This document shows, piece by piece, positions 8,179-13,756 of a stretch of DNA of 14,197 nucleotides. Under the pieces are notes generated by a model, which was not told the origin of the DNA, made no database searches, and saw only the letters and a program-made list of their open reading frames with translations. The stretch spans positions 1 through 14,197 of the forward strand of contig CAZYES010000023.1 of NCBI GenBank assembly GCA_964646515.1, in the 5' to 3' direction. Position numbers and translations under genes: made by a program. This DNA is from C7867-002 sp964646515 (GTDB taxonomy: Bacteria; Patescibacteriota; Minisyncoccia; Phycocordibacterales; PALSA-1337). Position 1 is the stretch's first letter. Every line of letters starts with the position of its first letter.

Positions 8179-8217
8179 TCAATTTGTAATCAAAAACTCG
8201 CATAAATAACAAATTGA
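8179..8217. repeat. Inverted repeat upstream of the enolase -10 box
   Basis: TCAATTTGT (8179-8187) and its exact reverse complement ACAAATTGA (8209-8217) are 30 bases apart centre to centre, about three helical turns, and the right arm ends two bases before the enolase -10 box. The geometry would suit a dimeric regulator or a DNA loop. AT-rich composition makes chance possible. Confidence 0.4.
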
Positions 8218-8219
8218 GT

Positions 8220-8225
8220 TATAAT
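8220..8225 (+). promoter_or_regulatory. -10 box of the enolase promoter
   Basis: A perfect TATAAT at 8220-8225 would start transcription near 8232 and give a leader of about 28 bases. The -35 region is weak (CTCGCA, 8197-8202, with a 17-base spacer). No clear Shine-Dalgarno precedes ATG 8260. Confidence 0.45.
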
Positions 8226-8259
8226 TAGGAAACTTAATATTAACAAACGGTTCTGATCT

Positions 8260-9546
8260 ATGATAAAAATAAAATCAATTCACGCACGAGAAATTTTGGA
8301 CTCCCGTGGTAATCCGACTGTTGAAGTCGATATGACCCTAGATGATGGATCGTTTGGTCGCGCTTCTGCGCCATCCGGTGCTTCAACTGGCAGTCACGAA
8401 GCCGTCGAATTGCGCGACAACGATACCAAGCGATATGGTGGCAAAGGTGTCCTGAAGGCAGTCTCAAACATAAATACCACCATAGCAAAATCGATCGTCG
8501 GCCTAGAATTTGATCAACGTTCGCTCGATAACAAACTGATTGCTCTAGATAATACCAAAGACAAAAGTAACCTCGGAGCCAATGCAATATTGGGAGTTTC
8601 TCTTTCATTCGCACATGCTTCGGCAAAAAATAATAAACAGGCACTTTATGAATACTTTGGCGAAACGGCAAATATAAGCAACCCAAAACAATTACCCGTG
8701 CCAATGATCAACATTATAAACGGTGGCAAACACGCCGAAAATTCTACTGATATCCAAGAATTCATGATCGTCCCTTTGAGATTCCAATCATTCAGAGAAG
8801 CCCTGCGTGCCGGAGCAGAGACTTTTCAAGCATTGAAAGAGATCTTGGTCGCGAGAAATCTAGCAACAACCGTTGGCGATGAAGGTGGTTTTGCGCCCGC
8901 CTTACCATCGAACGAATCGGCAATAAAGATCATAATCGAAGCAATCGAAAAAGCTGGTTATGAACCAGGCAAAGACATAGCCCTAGCACTAGATGTAGCC
9001 GCGACCGAAATATCTGAGAACGGCAAATACAACTTGGCGCGAGATAAAAAATCATTGACTTCACAAGAAATGATTGACTGGTATACAGAGTTAGTAGATA
9101 GATATCCGATCGTATCTATCGAAGACGGTCTAGCTGAAGATGACTGGGATGGTTATAAGCTGATGACAGAAAAACTCGGTCCCAAAATACAATTGGTTGG
9201 CGATGATATATTCGTCACCAATATAGATCGCCTCAAAATGGGCATAGAAAAACGCGTGGCAAATTCTATTTTAATTAAATTAAACCAAATCGGCACAGTC
9301 TCAGAGACAATCGATACCATAAAGATGGCCAAAGAATCGAACTATACCTCAATAGTCTCCCATCGTTCGGGCGAAACCGAAGATACGACTATTGCTGATT
9401 TTGCCGTCGGGATCGGTGCTGAACAGATCAAGACCGGTTCAGTCTCGAGAAGTGAACGCGTGGCAAAATATAATCAGTTATTGAGAATTGAGGAAAAACT
9501 CGGAAAAGATGCATTTTACCCCGGAAAAAAGGCTTTCAGATCATGA
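8260..9546 (+). CDS. eno: Enolase (phosphopyruvate hydratase)
   Basis: Cytoplasmic lower-glycolysis enzyme that converts 2-phosphoglycerate to phosphoenolpyruvate. The 428 residues match the usual family length. Visible landmarks: the N-terminal AREILDSRGNPTVEV, the mobile loop SGASTG, GGKHAEN near residue 157, QEF near 166, catalytic Glu in GDEGGF near 207, magnesium ligands Asp in ALDVAAT (about 244), Glu in SIEDG (about 287) and Asp in GDD (about 314), catalytic Lys in IKLNQIGT (about 340), SHRSGETED, and IKTGSVSRSER with the second substrate Lys. All key residues are present, so it should be active. It is monocistronic, divergent from the methyltransferase gene, and lies on the opposite strand from phosphoglycerate mutase, its pathway neighbour 680 bases away. 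It ends in TGA. Confidence 0.98.
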   Translation: MIKIKSIHAREILDSRGNPTVEVDMTLDDGSFGRASAPSGASTGSHEAVELRDNDTKRYGGKGVLKAVSNINTTIAKSIVGLEFDQRSLDNKLIALDNTKDKSNLGANAILGVSLSFAHASAKNNKQALYEYFGETANISNPKQLPVPMINIINGGKHAENSTDIQEFMIVPLRFQSFREALRAGAETFQALKEILVARNLATTVGDEGGFAPALPSNESAIKIIIEAIEKAGYEPGKDIALALDVAATEISENGKYNLARDKKSLTSQEMIDWYTELVDRYPIVSIEDGLAEDDWDGYKLMTEKLGPKIQLVGDDIFVTNIDRLKMGIEKRVANSILIKLNQIGTVSETIDTIKMAKESNYTSIVSHRSGETEDTTIADFAVGIGAEQIKTGSVSRSERVAKYNQLLRIEEKLGKDAFYPGKKAFRS

Positions 9547-9679
9547 TTACTCTGTTAGATTTTGATTCCAAAGATCAAATACTAGTTTACGACACAGAAT
9601 CAATGCGGTTTCTACTTGCGCCAATCTATATTACGTGGGATAAGTTTCTAATCCACAAAAAAATAGCACTTATACACAA
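9547..9679. other. AT-rich gap after enolase with no recognisable gene
   Basis: No open frame of interest is present. I see only a weak TTTGAT/ATCAAA inverted repeat (9561-9579) just after the enolase stop, without a T tract, and an A-rich stretch. Enolase transcription has no clear terminator until the symmetrical hairpin at 9875. Confidence 0.4.
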
Positions 9680-9745
9680 CTTGTATACAAGCTTTTGCAC
9701 TAAAAGACTTTGACATTTCTGTATACAAGTACGATACTGCATACA
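9680..9745. promoter_or_regulatory. Repeated TGTATACA palindromes around an RNA promoter
   Basis: CTTGTATACAAG at 9680-9691 is a perfect 12-bp palindrome. Its 8-bp core TGTATACA recurs exactly at 9720-9727, between the -35 and -10 boxes of the promoter at 9710-9738. A one-mismatch copy, TGCATACA, covers the predicted start site at 9738-9745. Copies upstream of, within and just after a promoter are what a repressor operator array looks like. The regulator is unknown. Confidence 0.45.
9710..9738 (+). promoter_or_regulatory. Sigma-70-type promoter of a putative structured RNA
   Basis: A perfect TTGACA at 9710-9715, a 17-base spacer and GATACT at 9733-9738 (four of six to TATAAT) form one of the best promoters in the window. 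The predicted start at 9745-9746 coincides with the first base of the closing stem of the RNA described at 9745-9906. Confidence 0.65.
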
Positions 9746-9906
9746 GGTTCACTTAGCTGGAGGAGATCCTTAACTAATCAAATAAGAGTCCAAAATAATG
9801 CCATAGACTTTGTGCTTGGCTTCAGGACATCACTTTAAACATTATTGCATCTCTCCTTACAAGTGACCATTATGGTACAAAAGCCCGCGTAAGCGGGCTT
9901 TTGTAC
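9745..9906 (+). ncRNA. Putative structured noncoding RNA, class unknown
   Basis: Between a good promoter and a strong terminator there is no usable open frame, but there is nested complementarity. The outer stem is GG-T-CACTT (9746-9754, one bulged T) with AAGTGACC (9861-9868). The second stem is GGAGGAGAT (9759-9767, one bulged G) with ATCTCTCC (9849-9856). The third is AATAATG (9794-9800) with CATTATT (9840-9846). A hairpin AGAGTC (9785-9790) with GACTTT (9806-9811) has the third-stem strand in its loop, so it is either an alternative fold or a pseudoknot. The end-to-end closing helix with internal loops recalls 6S-type RNAs, but the bulge is very lopsided and I cannot assign it. The terminator hairpin at 9875 would form the 3' end. 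These pairings were found by eye; covariation would settle it. Confidence 0.5.
9875..9906. terminator. Perfectly symmetrical bidirectional terminator with GNRA loop
   Basis: GTACAAAAGCCCGC (9875-9888) and its exact reverse complement (9893-9906) form a 14-bp stem around GTAA, a GNRA tetraloop. The GC-rich core is followed on either strand by TTTT, so it can end transcripts from both directions: the plus unit starting near 9745 and the minus unit starting near 10045. Confidence 0.87.
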
Positions 9907-9920
9907 GTCTGCTTTACTCA

Positions 9921-9977
9921 CTACGCAGTCTGCGGAGGAGTAGTTGGCTGTGGAGGAACCTGTGGTTTCTTTGCCAT
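9921..9977 (-). CDS. Possible 18-residue proline-rich microprotein
   Basis: ATG at 9977 to TAG at 9921 encodes MAKKPQVPPQPTTPPQTA, with six prolines and no similarity I recognise. It sits alone in its own transcription unit: a good promoter about 75 bases upstream of the coding start and a strong terminator 15 bases after the stop. The Pro-Pro pairs would make translation dependent on EF-P. Against coding: it is tiny, it has no Shine-Dalgarno at normal distance (a GGGAG lies about 22 bases upstream), and its ATG is inside a self-complementary CATATTAATATG. The open frame is certain; its translation is speculative. Confidence 0.33.
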   Translation of the reverse strand: MAKKPQVPPQPTTPPQTA

Positions 9978-10051
9978 ATTAATATGACGGGTTGGTTAAC
10001 TCCCGCAATGTTTCATCTATACTTATTAAAAAGTATAGGTTAACGAAAAAG

Positions 10052-10079
10052 ATTATAGTCCCACCATAGAGTAAATCAA
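10052..10079 (-). promoter_or_regulatory. Sigma-70-type promoter of the short minus-strand transcript
   Basis: On the minus strand TTGATT (10079-10074, four of six), a 16-base spacer and a perfect TATAAT (10057-10052) predict a start near 10045. It faces away from gpmA and reads toward the symmetrical terminator. Confidence 0.65.
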
Positions 10080-10104
10080 GCAATATTATAGTTGTCTCAC
10101 CGAG

Positions 10105-10119
10105 TTGACTAGTAGTCAA
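10105..10119. repeat. 15-bp palindrome upstream of the minus promoter
   Basis: TTGACTA, a central G and TAGTCAA form a perfect palindrome about 26 bases upstream of the -35 box of the minus-strand promoter. The position suits an activator site or a remnant operator. No protein partner can be named. Confidence 0.4.
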
Positions 10120-10228
10120 AAGATACATTCCAATAATGACTCAAATTCGAACTTTTCTGACATGTTGTAATTATATAAAAAATAAGAACACAAAAATGGT
10201 CAGGCACGGAAATTGACTCGAAATCATC

Positions 10229-10972
10229 TTACCTTTTTCCTTGGTTTATCACTGTTTGTATTGCCTCGTCTAGCTCCTTTTGATCGGCGAGATACTTCTT
10301 GCCTATTGGCTTTATATTCTCATCCAATTCGTAGACTAGAGGAATACCAGTTGGAATATTGAGCTCAATAATATCTTTGTCAGAAATACTATCAATGTGC
10401 TTGACCAATCCGCGCAAACTAGTCCCTGAAGCCACGATAATAATTTTCTTATTTTTTTTGATTTCAGGAACTATCTCATCATTCCAATAGGGCATTACCC
10501 TTTCGATCGCATCCTTGAGGGTCTCCGAGCGGGGGATTTCTGATTCTTTCAAGTCTTTGTAAAGTGGATCGTTTTTCAGAGACATGGCGCTTTCTTCCGA
10601 TAGCGGTGGAACGGGTATATCATATCCTCTACGCCAGAGCTTGACTTGTTCTTCGCCGTATTTCTCGGCAGTTTCTGATTTGTTCAATCCTTGAAGAGCG
10701 CCGTAATGTCGTTCATTTAGTCTCCAAGATTTTCTGATCTCTATATCTTTTTCTCCCATCTCTTCAAGAATAATATCCAACGTCCTTGTTACTCTCTTCA
10801 AAACCGACTCAAAAGCCAAGTCAAAACTAAAATTGGCTTCTTTCAGTCTTTTGCCAGCTCTGCGCGCTTCTTCGACTCCTTTCTCGGTCAAATCGACATC
10901 TGTCCAACCAGTAAAACGGTTCTCTTTGTTCCACACGCTCTGACCGTGACGAACCAAGACTAATTTATGCAT
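10229..10972 (-). CDS. gpmA: 2,3-bisphosphoglycerate-dependent phosphoglycerate mutase, with a catalytic His replaced by Ser
   Basis: Cofactor-dependent phosphoglycerate mutase, which interconverts 3- and 2-phosphoglycerate through a phosphohistidine. The 247 residues align with the Escherichia coli protein along their length. RHGQSVWN carries the phosphorylated His9. The blocks FTGWTDVDLTEKG, SVLKRVTRTL, LNERHYGALQGLNK (catalytic Glu), WRRGYD and LNIPTGIPLVYE are all present. The striking exception is VASGTSLRG: the usual AHGNS motif has Ser182 (codon TCA at 10429-10427) where the second catalytic histidine, equivalent to E. coli His184, belongs. The offset of two residues is the same at both histidines, so the alignment is firm. 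The change may lower activity or shift it. A TATAAT ends seven bases before the ATG, suggesting a leaderless mRNA. Enolase, the next pathway step, is nearby on the other strand. Confidence 0.95.
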   Translation of the reverse strand: MHKLVLVRHGQSVWNKENRFTGWTDVDLTEKGVEEARRAGKRLKEANFSFDLAFESVLKRVTRTLDIILEEMGEKDIEIRKSWRLNERHYGALQGLNKSETAEKYGEEQVKLWRRGYDIPVPPLSEESAMSLKNDPLYKDLKESEIPRSETLKDAIERVMPYWNDEIVPEIKKNKKIIIVASGTSLRGLVKHIDSISDKDIIELNIPTGIPLVYELDENIKPIGKKYLADQKELDEAIQTVINQGKR

Positions 10973-10979
10973 GAATAGG

Positions 10980-11016
10980 ATTATATGTGAAAATCCGATT
11001 ATAAGCGAGCATTATA
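10980..11016 (-). promoter_or_regulatory. Cluster of three TATAAT boxes before gpmA, one set for a leaderless mRNA
   Basis: On the minus strand exact TATAAT hexamers occur at 10985-10980, 11003-10998 and 11016-11011. The nearest ends seven bases before ATG 10972, which would place the transcript start at or beside the start codon. No strong -35 is seen for any of them, and AT-rich composition weakens the case for all three. Confidence 0.42.
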
Positions 11017-11018
11017 CT

Positions 11019-12320
11019 TCAACTGTTTAAAGTAGTGTGAGTAGAAATTTCCTTTTTTCCAACAACCAATATTCCAATATACCTTACCAAAAGTATAATG
11101 GCCGTCGTCAAGAATACGCCCAAAGACCAACCAGTGATGACGTCAGAAGCCCAGTGCACATTCAAGACCAAACGACTAAGGCCGATGGCAATAGTGGCAA
11201 ATACGCAAAAGACTATTGTCAACTCTCTTTTTGTCTGCGAATAGATCCGTGGCACAAAAAGATAGGCAAAAGCAAAGAAAAAAGCAGTTGCTAGAGCAGT
11301 ATGACCACTAGGAAAACTGGGATCATTGACTATTATTTCGAGAGCATTAGACGGTCGTGGACTCATGAAAAATTCCTTCAAAAAACCAACCGCGATCCCC
11401 GTAGAGATGACGGAACCAAGCATGACCAATGCCGAACGCCACTTTTTTCGTATAAGAAACCACAATCCTAAAGCAATACCGAGTGTACCAGTGACCAATG
11501 TACCACCTACCGTACTTACCCATGAAGCAATGGTAGCAACAAAAGGCCAACTTTCATGCAGTGTGTCCATAAAAGCACTGACCCAGACATCAAATCCCAA
11601 TACAAATTTCTGGTCAATCAATTGATCAACTACACTAGCTAATGCCCAAAGCGATAGAATATTTAGGGCTAGAGTAAAAAGTTCGTAACGCCTGAAGATA
11701 TGAAAGCGAATATTGACAAAACGATAGCCCCAGACAATAACGATTGCAACAATGATAGCGATAACCACAAATCTGCCAAAATATTGAGAGACGAGGTGAT
11801 AACCAGCACCAAAGACATAACCCAAAAATACCGACAGTGCCACCCAGCTTACTCCGCTTATGATATTGAACAGCCAAAATCTGCCGACAGACATCTGGCT
11901 AGATCCGACCAAAAATGGCATGAGGGCTCTCGTCGCCGGACTAAATCGCCCAATGATCATAGCTTTACCGGTATGCTTCAAAAGCAAATCTTGTGCTTTT
12001 TTTATATGTGAATCAGTTATATAGAAATATGGGCGTAAATAATCAATAAGAGTCATACCGTATTTTTTACCAAGAAAAAAACCTATGCAATCGCCGAGAA
12101 GAGCGCCAATTGTTGCGATCAACAAAACTAGACCAAGATCCAAAAAACCAGTCCGAGCAAGAAAACCCGCGGCAATAATCGTAATGTGCCCAGGAACGAT
12201 TGTTCCGATAAGAGGTATACCCTCCAGAATAACAATCAAAAAAAGAAGCGGGTAACCGCCAACAATAATCAACGGCTCAAGATAGCTAGATATAACTGAA
12301 AATATGTGCGTATAATTCAT
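11019..12320 (-). CDS. DedA-family membrane domain fused to PAP2 phosphatase
   Basis: A 433-residue polytopic membrane protein with two fused modules. Residues about 10-200 are a DedA/VTT (SNARE-associated) domain: ILEGIPLIGTIVPGH, GALLGDCIGFFLGKKYG, and RFSPATRALMPFLVGSSQMSVGRF. DedA proteins are linked to recycling of undecaprenyl phosphate and other lipid flipping. Residues about 250-425 are a PAP2 phosphatase with the full three-part active site: KEFFMSPRP (about 313), PSFPSGHT (about 338) and SRLVLNVHWASD (about 388). PAP2 enzymes dephosphorylate lipid phosphates such as undecaprenyl pyrophosphate or phosphatidic acid. All PAP2 catalytic residues are present. The fusion suggests coupled dephosphorylation and transport of a lipid carrier, which is an inference. 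AGGTAG lies upstream of the ATG as a weak ribosome site. Confidence 0.94.
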   Translation of the reverse strand: MNYTHIFSVISSYLEPLIIVGGYPLLFLIVILEGIPLIGTIVPGHITIIAAGFLARTGFLDLGLVLLIATIGALLGDCIGFFLGKKYGMTLIDYLRPYFYITDSHIKKAQDLLLKHTGKAMIIGRFSPATRALMPFLVGSSQMSVGRFWLFNIISGVSWVALSVFLGYVFGAGYHLVSQYFGRFVVIAIIVAIVIVWGYRFVNIRFHIFRRYELFTLALNILSLWALASVVDQLIDQKFVLGFDVWVSAFMDTLHESWPFVATIASWVSTVGGTLVTGTLGIALGLWFLIRKKWRSALVMLGSVISTGIAVGFLKEFFMSPRPSNALEIIVNDPSFPSGHTALATAFFFAFAYLFVPRIYSQTKRELTIVFCVFATIAIGLSRLVLNVHWASDVITGWSLGVFLTTAIILLVRYIGILVVGKKEISTHTTLNS

Positions 12321-12368
12321 ATTGCCACTACCTACGCTTATATAACCATCATAAGTAAATAGAAATAA

Positions 12369-12374
12369 ATTATA
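12369..12374 (-). promoter_or_regulatory. Extended -10 box of the DedA-PAP2 gene
   Basis: On the minus strand TGA precedes a perfect TATAAT (12374-12369), an extended -10 form. The start would fall near 12362, about 40 bases before the ATG at 12320. The -35 region is not recognisable. Confidence 0.42.
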
Positions 12375-12398
12375 TCACGAAAATCCACAGAAAACGTC

Positions 12399-12426
12399 TT
12401 CACAAATATTCCCAATATGTTACAAT
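12399..12426 (+). promoter_or_regulatory. Promoter of the glutaredoxin-like gene
   Basis: TTCACA at 12399-12404 (five of six), a 16-base spacer and TACAAT at 12421-12426 (five of six) predict a start near 12433 and a leader of about 55 bases. The leader is very AT-rich with no Shine-Dalgarno. Confidence 0.55.
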
Positions 12427-12488
12427 AACGTTCACGATTTAGTATGTAAATCTAATTAGATTATTAATAAATATCAATTTTATAAAAT

Positions 12489-12725
12489 ATGAAGAATATT
12501 ACTATCTATTCCACACCAACATGCGTGTATTGCAATATGGCCAAATCTTTTCTCAAGAACAATAATTTTGATTATACAGAGCATAATGTTGCGACAGATC
12601 TAGAAAAACGTAAAGAAATGATAGACAAGACCGGACAGATGGGAGTGCCTGTTATTGACTTGAATGGTGAGGTCATCGTCGGTTTTGACGAGCCAAAAAT
12701 AAAATCAATCCTAGGAATTCAATAG
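12489..12725 (+). CDS. Glutaredoxin-like protein (NrdH/YruB type)
   Basis: A 78-residue thioredoxin-fold protein with the redox motif CVYC at residues 12-15 right after the first strand (ITIYSTPT), the cis-proline segment MGVPVID near residue 53, and the C-terminal GFDEPKIK, which corresponds to the usual G-F-D glutathione or partner-binding turn. Such small glutaredoxins reduce disulfides in the cytoplasm, for example in ribonucleotide reductase. Whether this one takes electrons from glutathione or directly from a thioredoxin reductase cannot be told. It is a monocistronic plus-strand gene with its own promoter, divergent from the DedA-PAP2 gene. The length is normal for the family and both active cysteines are intact. 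Confidence 0.93.
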   Translation: MKNITIYSTPTCVYCNMAKSFLKNNNFDYTEHNVATDLEKRKEMIDKTGQMGVPVIDLNGEVIVGFDEPKIKSILGIQ

Positions 12726-12766
12726 GTACAATATTTAATGATCTTCGTGGTACTCTTTGTGCCTAT
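12722..12766. repeat. 10-bp inverted repeat linking two convergent stop codons
   Basis: ATAGGTACAA (12722-12731) and TTGTGCCTAT (12757-12766) pair over ten positions with one T-G pair. The left arm contains the glutaredoxin stop and the right arm contains the stop of the minus-strand gene remnant. There is no T tract, so terminator function is doubtful. Confidence 0.3.
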
Positions 12767-13033
12767 ACTGATACCATCAGTTTCCCTTTCATGTAATTCA
12801 TCACCCTCTTCTGTTGCCTTTCAATGCCATCAGGTCCATTGACGAACTCTTCCGGTGATCTTCACAAAGTCAACGGGCCATGATAGAGTATTTCCATGCA
12901 CGAATTTATGAACATCACCGATAAAAACGCCAATCCGCAGAATCTCTTCTGTGGTTATATCATCATGTCCGCTACTAATACTAGCGAACTTGTGACCAAT
13001 CGTGATGTTTCTAATATACCTTTGAGCTAACCC
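12763..13033 (-). pseudogene. Frameshifted remnant of an unknown gene
   Basis: The minus strand has two overlapping protein-like frames. The first is open from 13033 to a TGA at 12830-12832 and includes GHKFASISSGHDDITTEEIL and IGDVHKFVHG then SWPVDFVK. The second frame continues it as SPEEFVNGPDGIERQQKRVM and ends in KGKLMVSV with TAG at 12763-12765. Skipping one base at about 12859 (AAG-A-TCA) joins them into a smooth soluble protein of about 85 codons. No ATG, GTG or TTG opens the first frame at its 5' end, so the start also seems lost. I do not recognise the family. A sequencing error could explain the shift but not the missing start. The alternative is that both frames are accidental. 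Confidence 0.45.
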
Positions 13034-13055
13034 CTATCCCAAAGCAATCTAGAAG

Positions 13056-13089
13056 AATCCCGACTGGTCGAAAGTCGGGATTTTGTTTT
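13056..13089 (+). terminator. Rho-independent terminator between glutaredoxin and acetyltransferase
   Basis: AATCCCGACT (13056-13065), a seven-base loop and AGTCGGGATT (13073-13082) form a perfect 10-bp stem followed by TTTTGTTTT. It points along the plus strand, so it would end read-through from the glutaredoxin gene and insulate the acetyltransferase. Confidence 0.78.
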
Positions 13090-13153
13090 CCGTACCTTTG
13101 CACCAGTCTCCGGATACATTTCGGAGCAACATAGTTCCTTACAGATATAGCAT

Positions 13154-13735
13154 ATGAAAAAACAAAAAGTCGACGGTGATGGAATTGTATTCCTGCGTGG
13201 CAAGAAGACAGTCCTTCGTCCTCTATTGGAGTCGGATATTCCATTGCTCCAGAAGTGGATCAATGATCCGGACGTGAGACAATTCCTGACATGTATATTC
13301 CCCGCCATGGAGGCCGGTGAACGAGACTGGCTAGAGCACATACACAAGAATCCCGACAAAAACGTTGTACTCATGATCGTAGTCAACGGTCAACCGATAG
13401 GCACCATGGGTCTCCATGGCATCAATTGGAAAGACCGCGTAGCGACGACAGGGGCAATGATCGGCGAAAAGTCGTATTGGGGCAAAGGTTACGGCACAGA
13501 TGCCAAGATGACTCTGCTCGATTACGCCTTCAATACCCTCGGTCTTCGCAAGATCGTGTCCAGAGTCTTCGCTTTCAATGGACGCAGTCTGGCATATAGC
13601 CTCCACTGCGGATATGAGATCGAGGGTCGTCTCAAGAGACAGCGTTTCGTGCATGGCCGATATTGGGACGAGATCATCCTTGGTCTGTTTAAGAGCCAGT
13701 GGCTTCCATATTGGGAGAAGTACAACAAGGAGTGA
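13154..13735 (+). CDS. GNAT-family N-acetyltransferase (RimJ/RimL-like)
   Basis: A 193-residue acetyltransferase of the GNAT fold. Landmarks: LRGKKTVLRPLLESDIPLL at the N-terminus, KWINDPDVRQFL, the GTMGLHGINW strand pair, MIGEKSYWGKGYGTDA carrying the acetyl-CoA pyrophosphate-binding loop (about residues 105-115), and NGRSLAYSLHCGYEIEGR, the usual RimJ/RimL ending. Such enzymes acetylate ribosomal-protein N-termini, amino acids, polyamines or antibiotics; the target is not visible here. The ATG at 13154 leaves a short charged extension before the domain. Base composition is visibly richer in G and C than in neighbouring genes, and the gene is bracketed by two plus-strand terminators, like a self-contained cassette. 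That hints at acquisition by transfer but does not prove it. No clear promoter or Shine-Dalgarno is seen. Confidence 0.91.
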   Translation: MKKQKVDGDGIVFLRGKKTVLRPLLESDIPLLQKWINDPDVRQFLTCIFPAMEAGERDWLEHIHKNPDKNVVLMIVVNGQPIGTMGLHGINWKDRVATTGAMIGEKSYWGKGYGTDAKMTLLDYAFNTLGLRKIVSRVFAFNGRSLAYSLHCGYEIEGRLKRQRFVHGRYWDEIILGLFKSQWLPYWEKYNKE

Positions 13736-13756
13736 TTCGGTTCAGTTCGTTAGTTC

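Larger units (their letters stand above)
9875..10045 (-). ncRNA. Predicted short minus-strand transcript (small RNA or microprotein mRNA)
   Basis: Transcription from the promoter at 10052-10079 would begin near 10045 and end at the symmetrical terminator, giving about 170 nt. The leader can fold into CTATACTT-loop-AAGTATAG (8 bp) near the start, then a GCGGG/CCCGT hairpin, then the palindrome CATATTAATATG that contains the ATG of an 18-codon frame. GTTAACC occurs twice in the leader. It could be a small mRNA or a noncoding RNA; the sequence alone does not decide. Confidence 0.42.

Noticed and set aside
8258..8704. 148-codon frame antisense to enolase
   Set aside because: It lies wholly opposite a certain enolase gene and has no recognisable domain or ribosome site. 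It is a shadow of the enolase codons.
295..9546. Recoding of TGA to glycine or tryptophan
   Set aside because: TGA ends enolase, prfA, the 244-residue gene and the acetyltransferase at the expected family lengths or before terminators, and no conserved gene reads through an in-frame TGA.
9745..9906. Firm assignment of the structured RNA as 6S RNA
   Set aside because: The closing stem fits, but the central bulge is very asymmetrical (about 26 bases against two) and no sequence signature was recognised. It is left as class unknown.
13331..13654. 107-codon minus-strand frame inside the acetyltransferase
   Set aside because: It is a mirror frame of a GNAT gene with clear family motifs.
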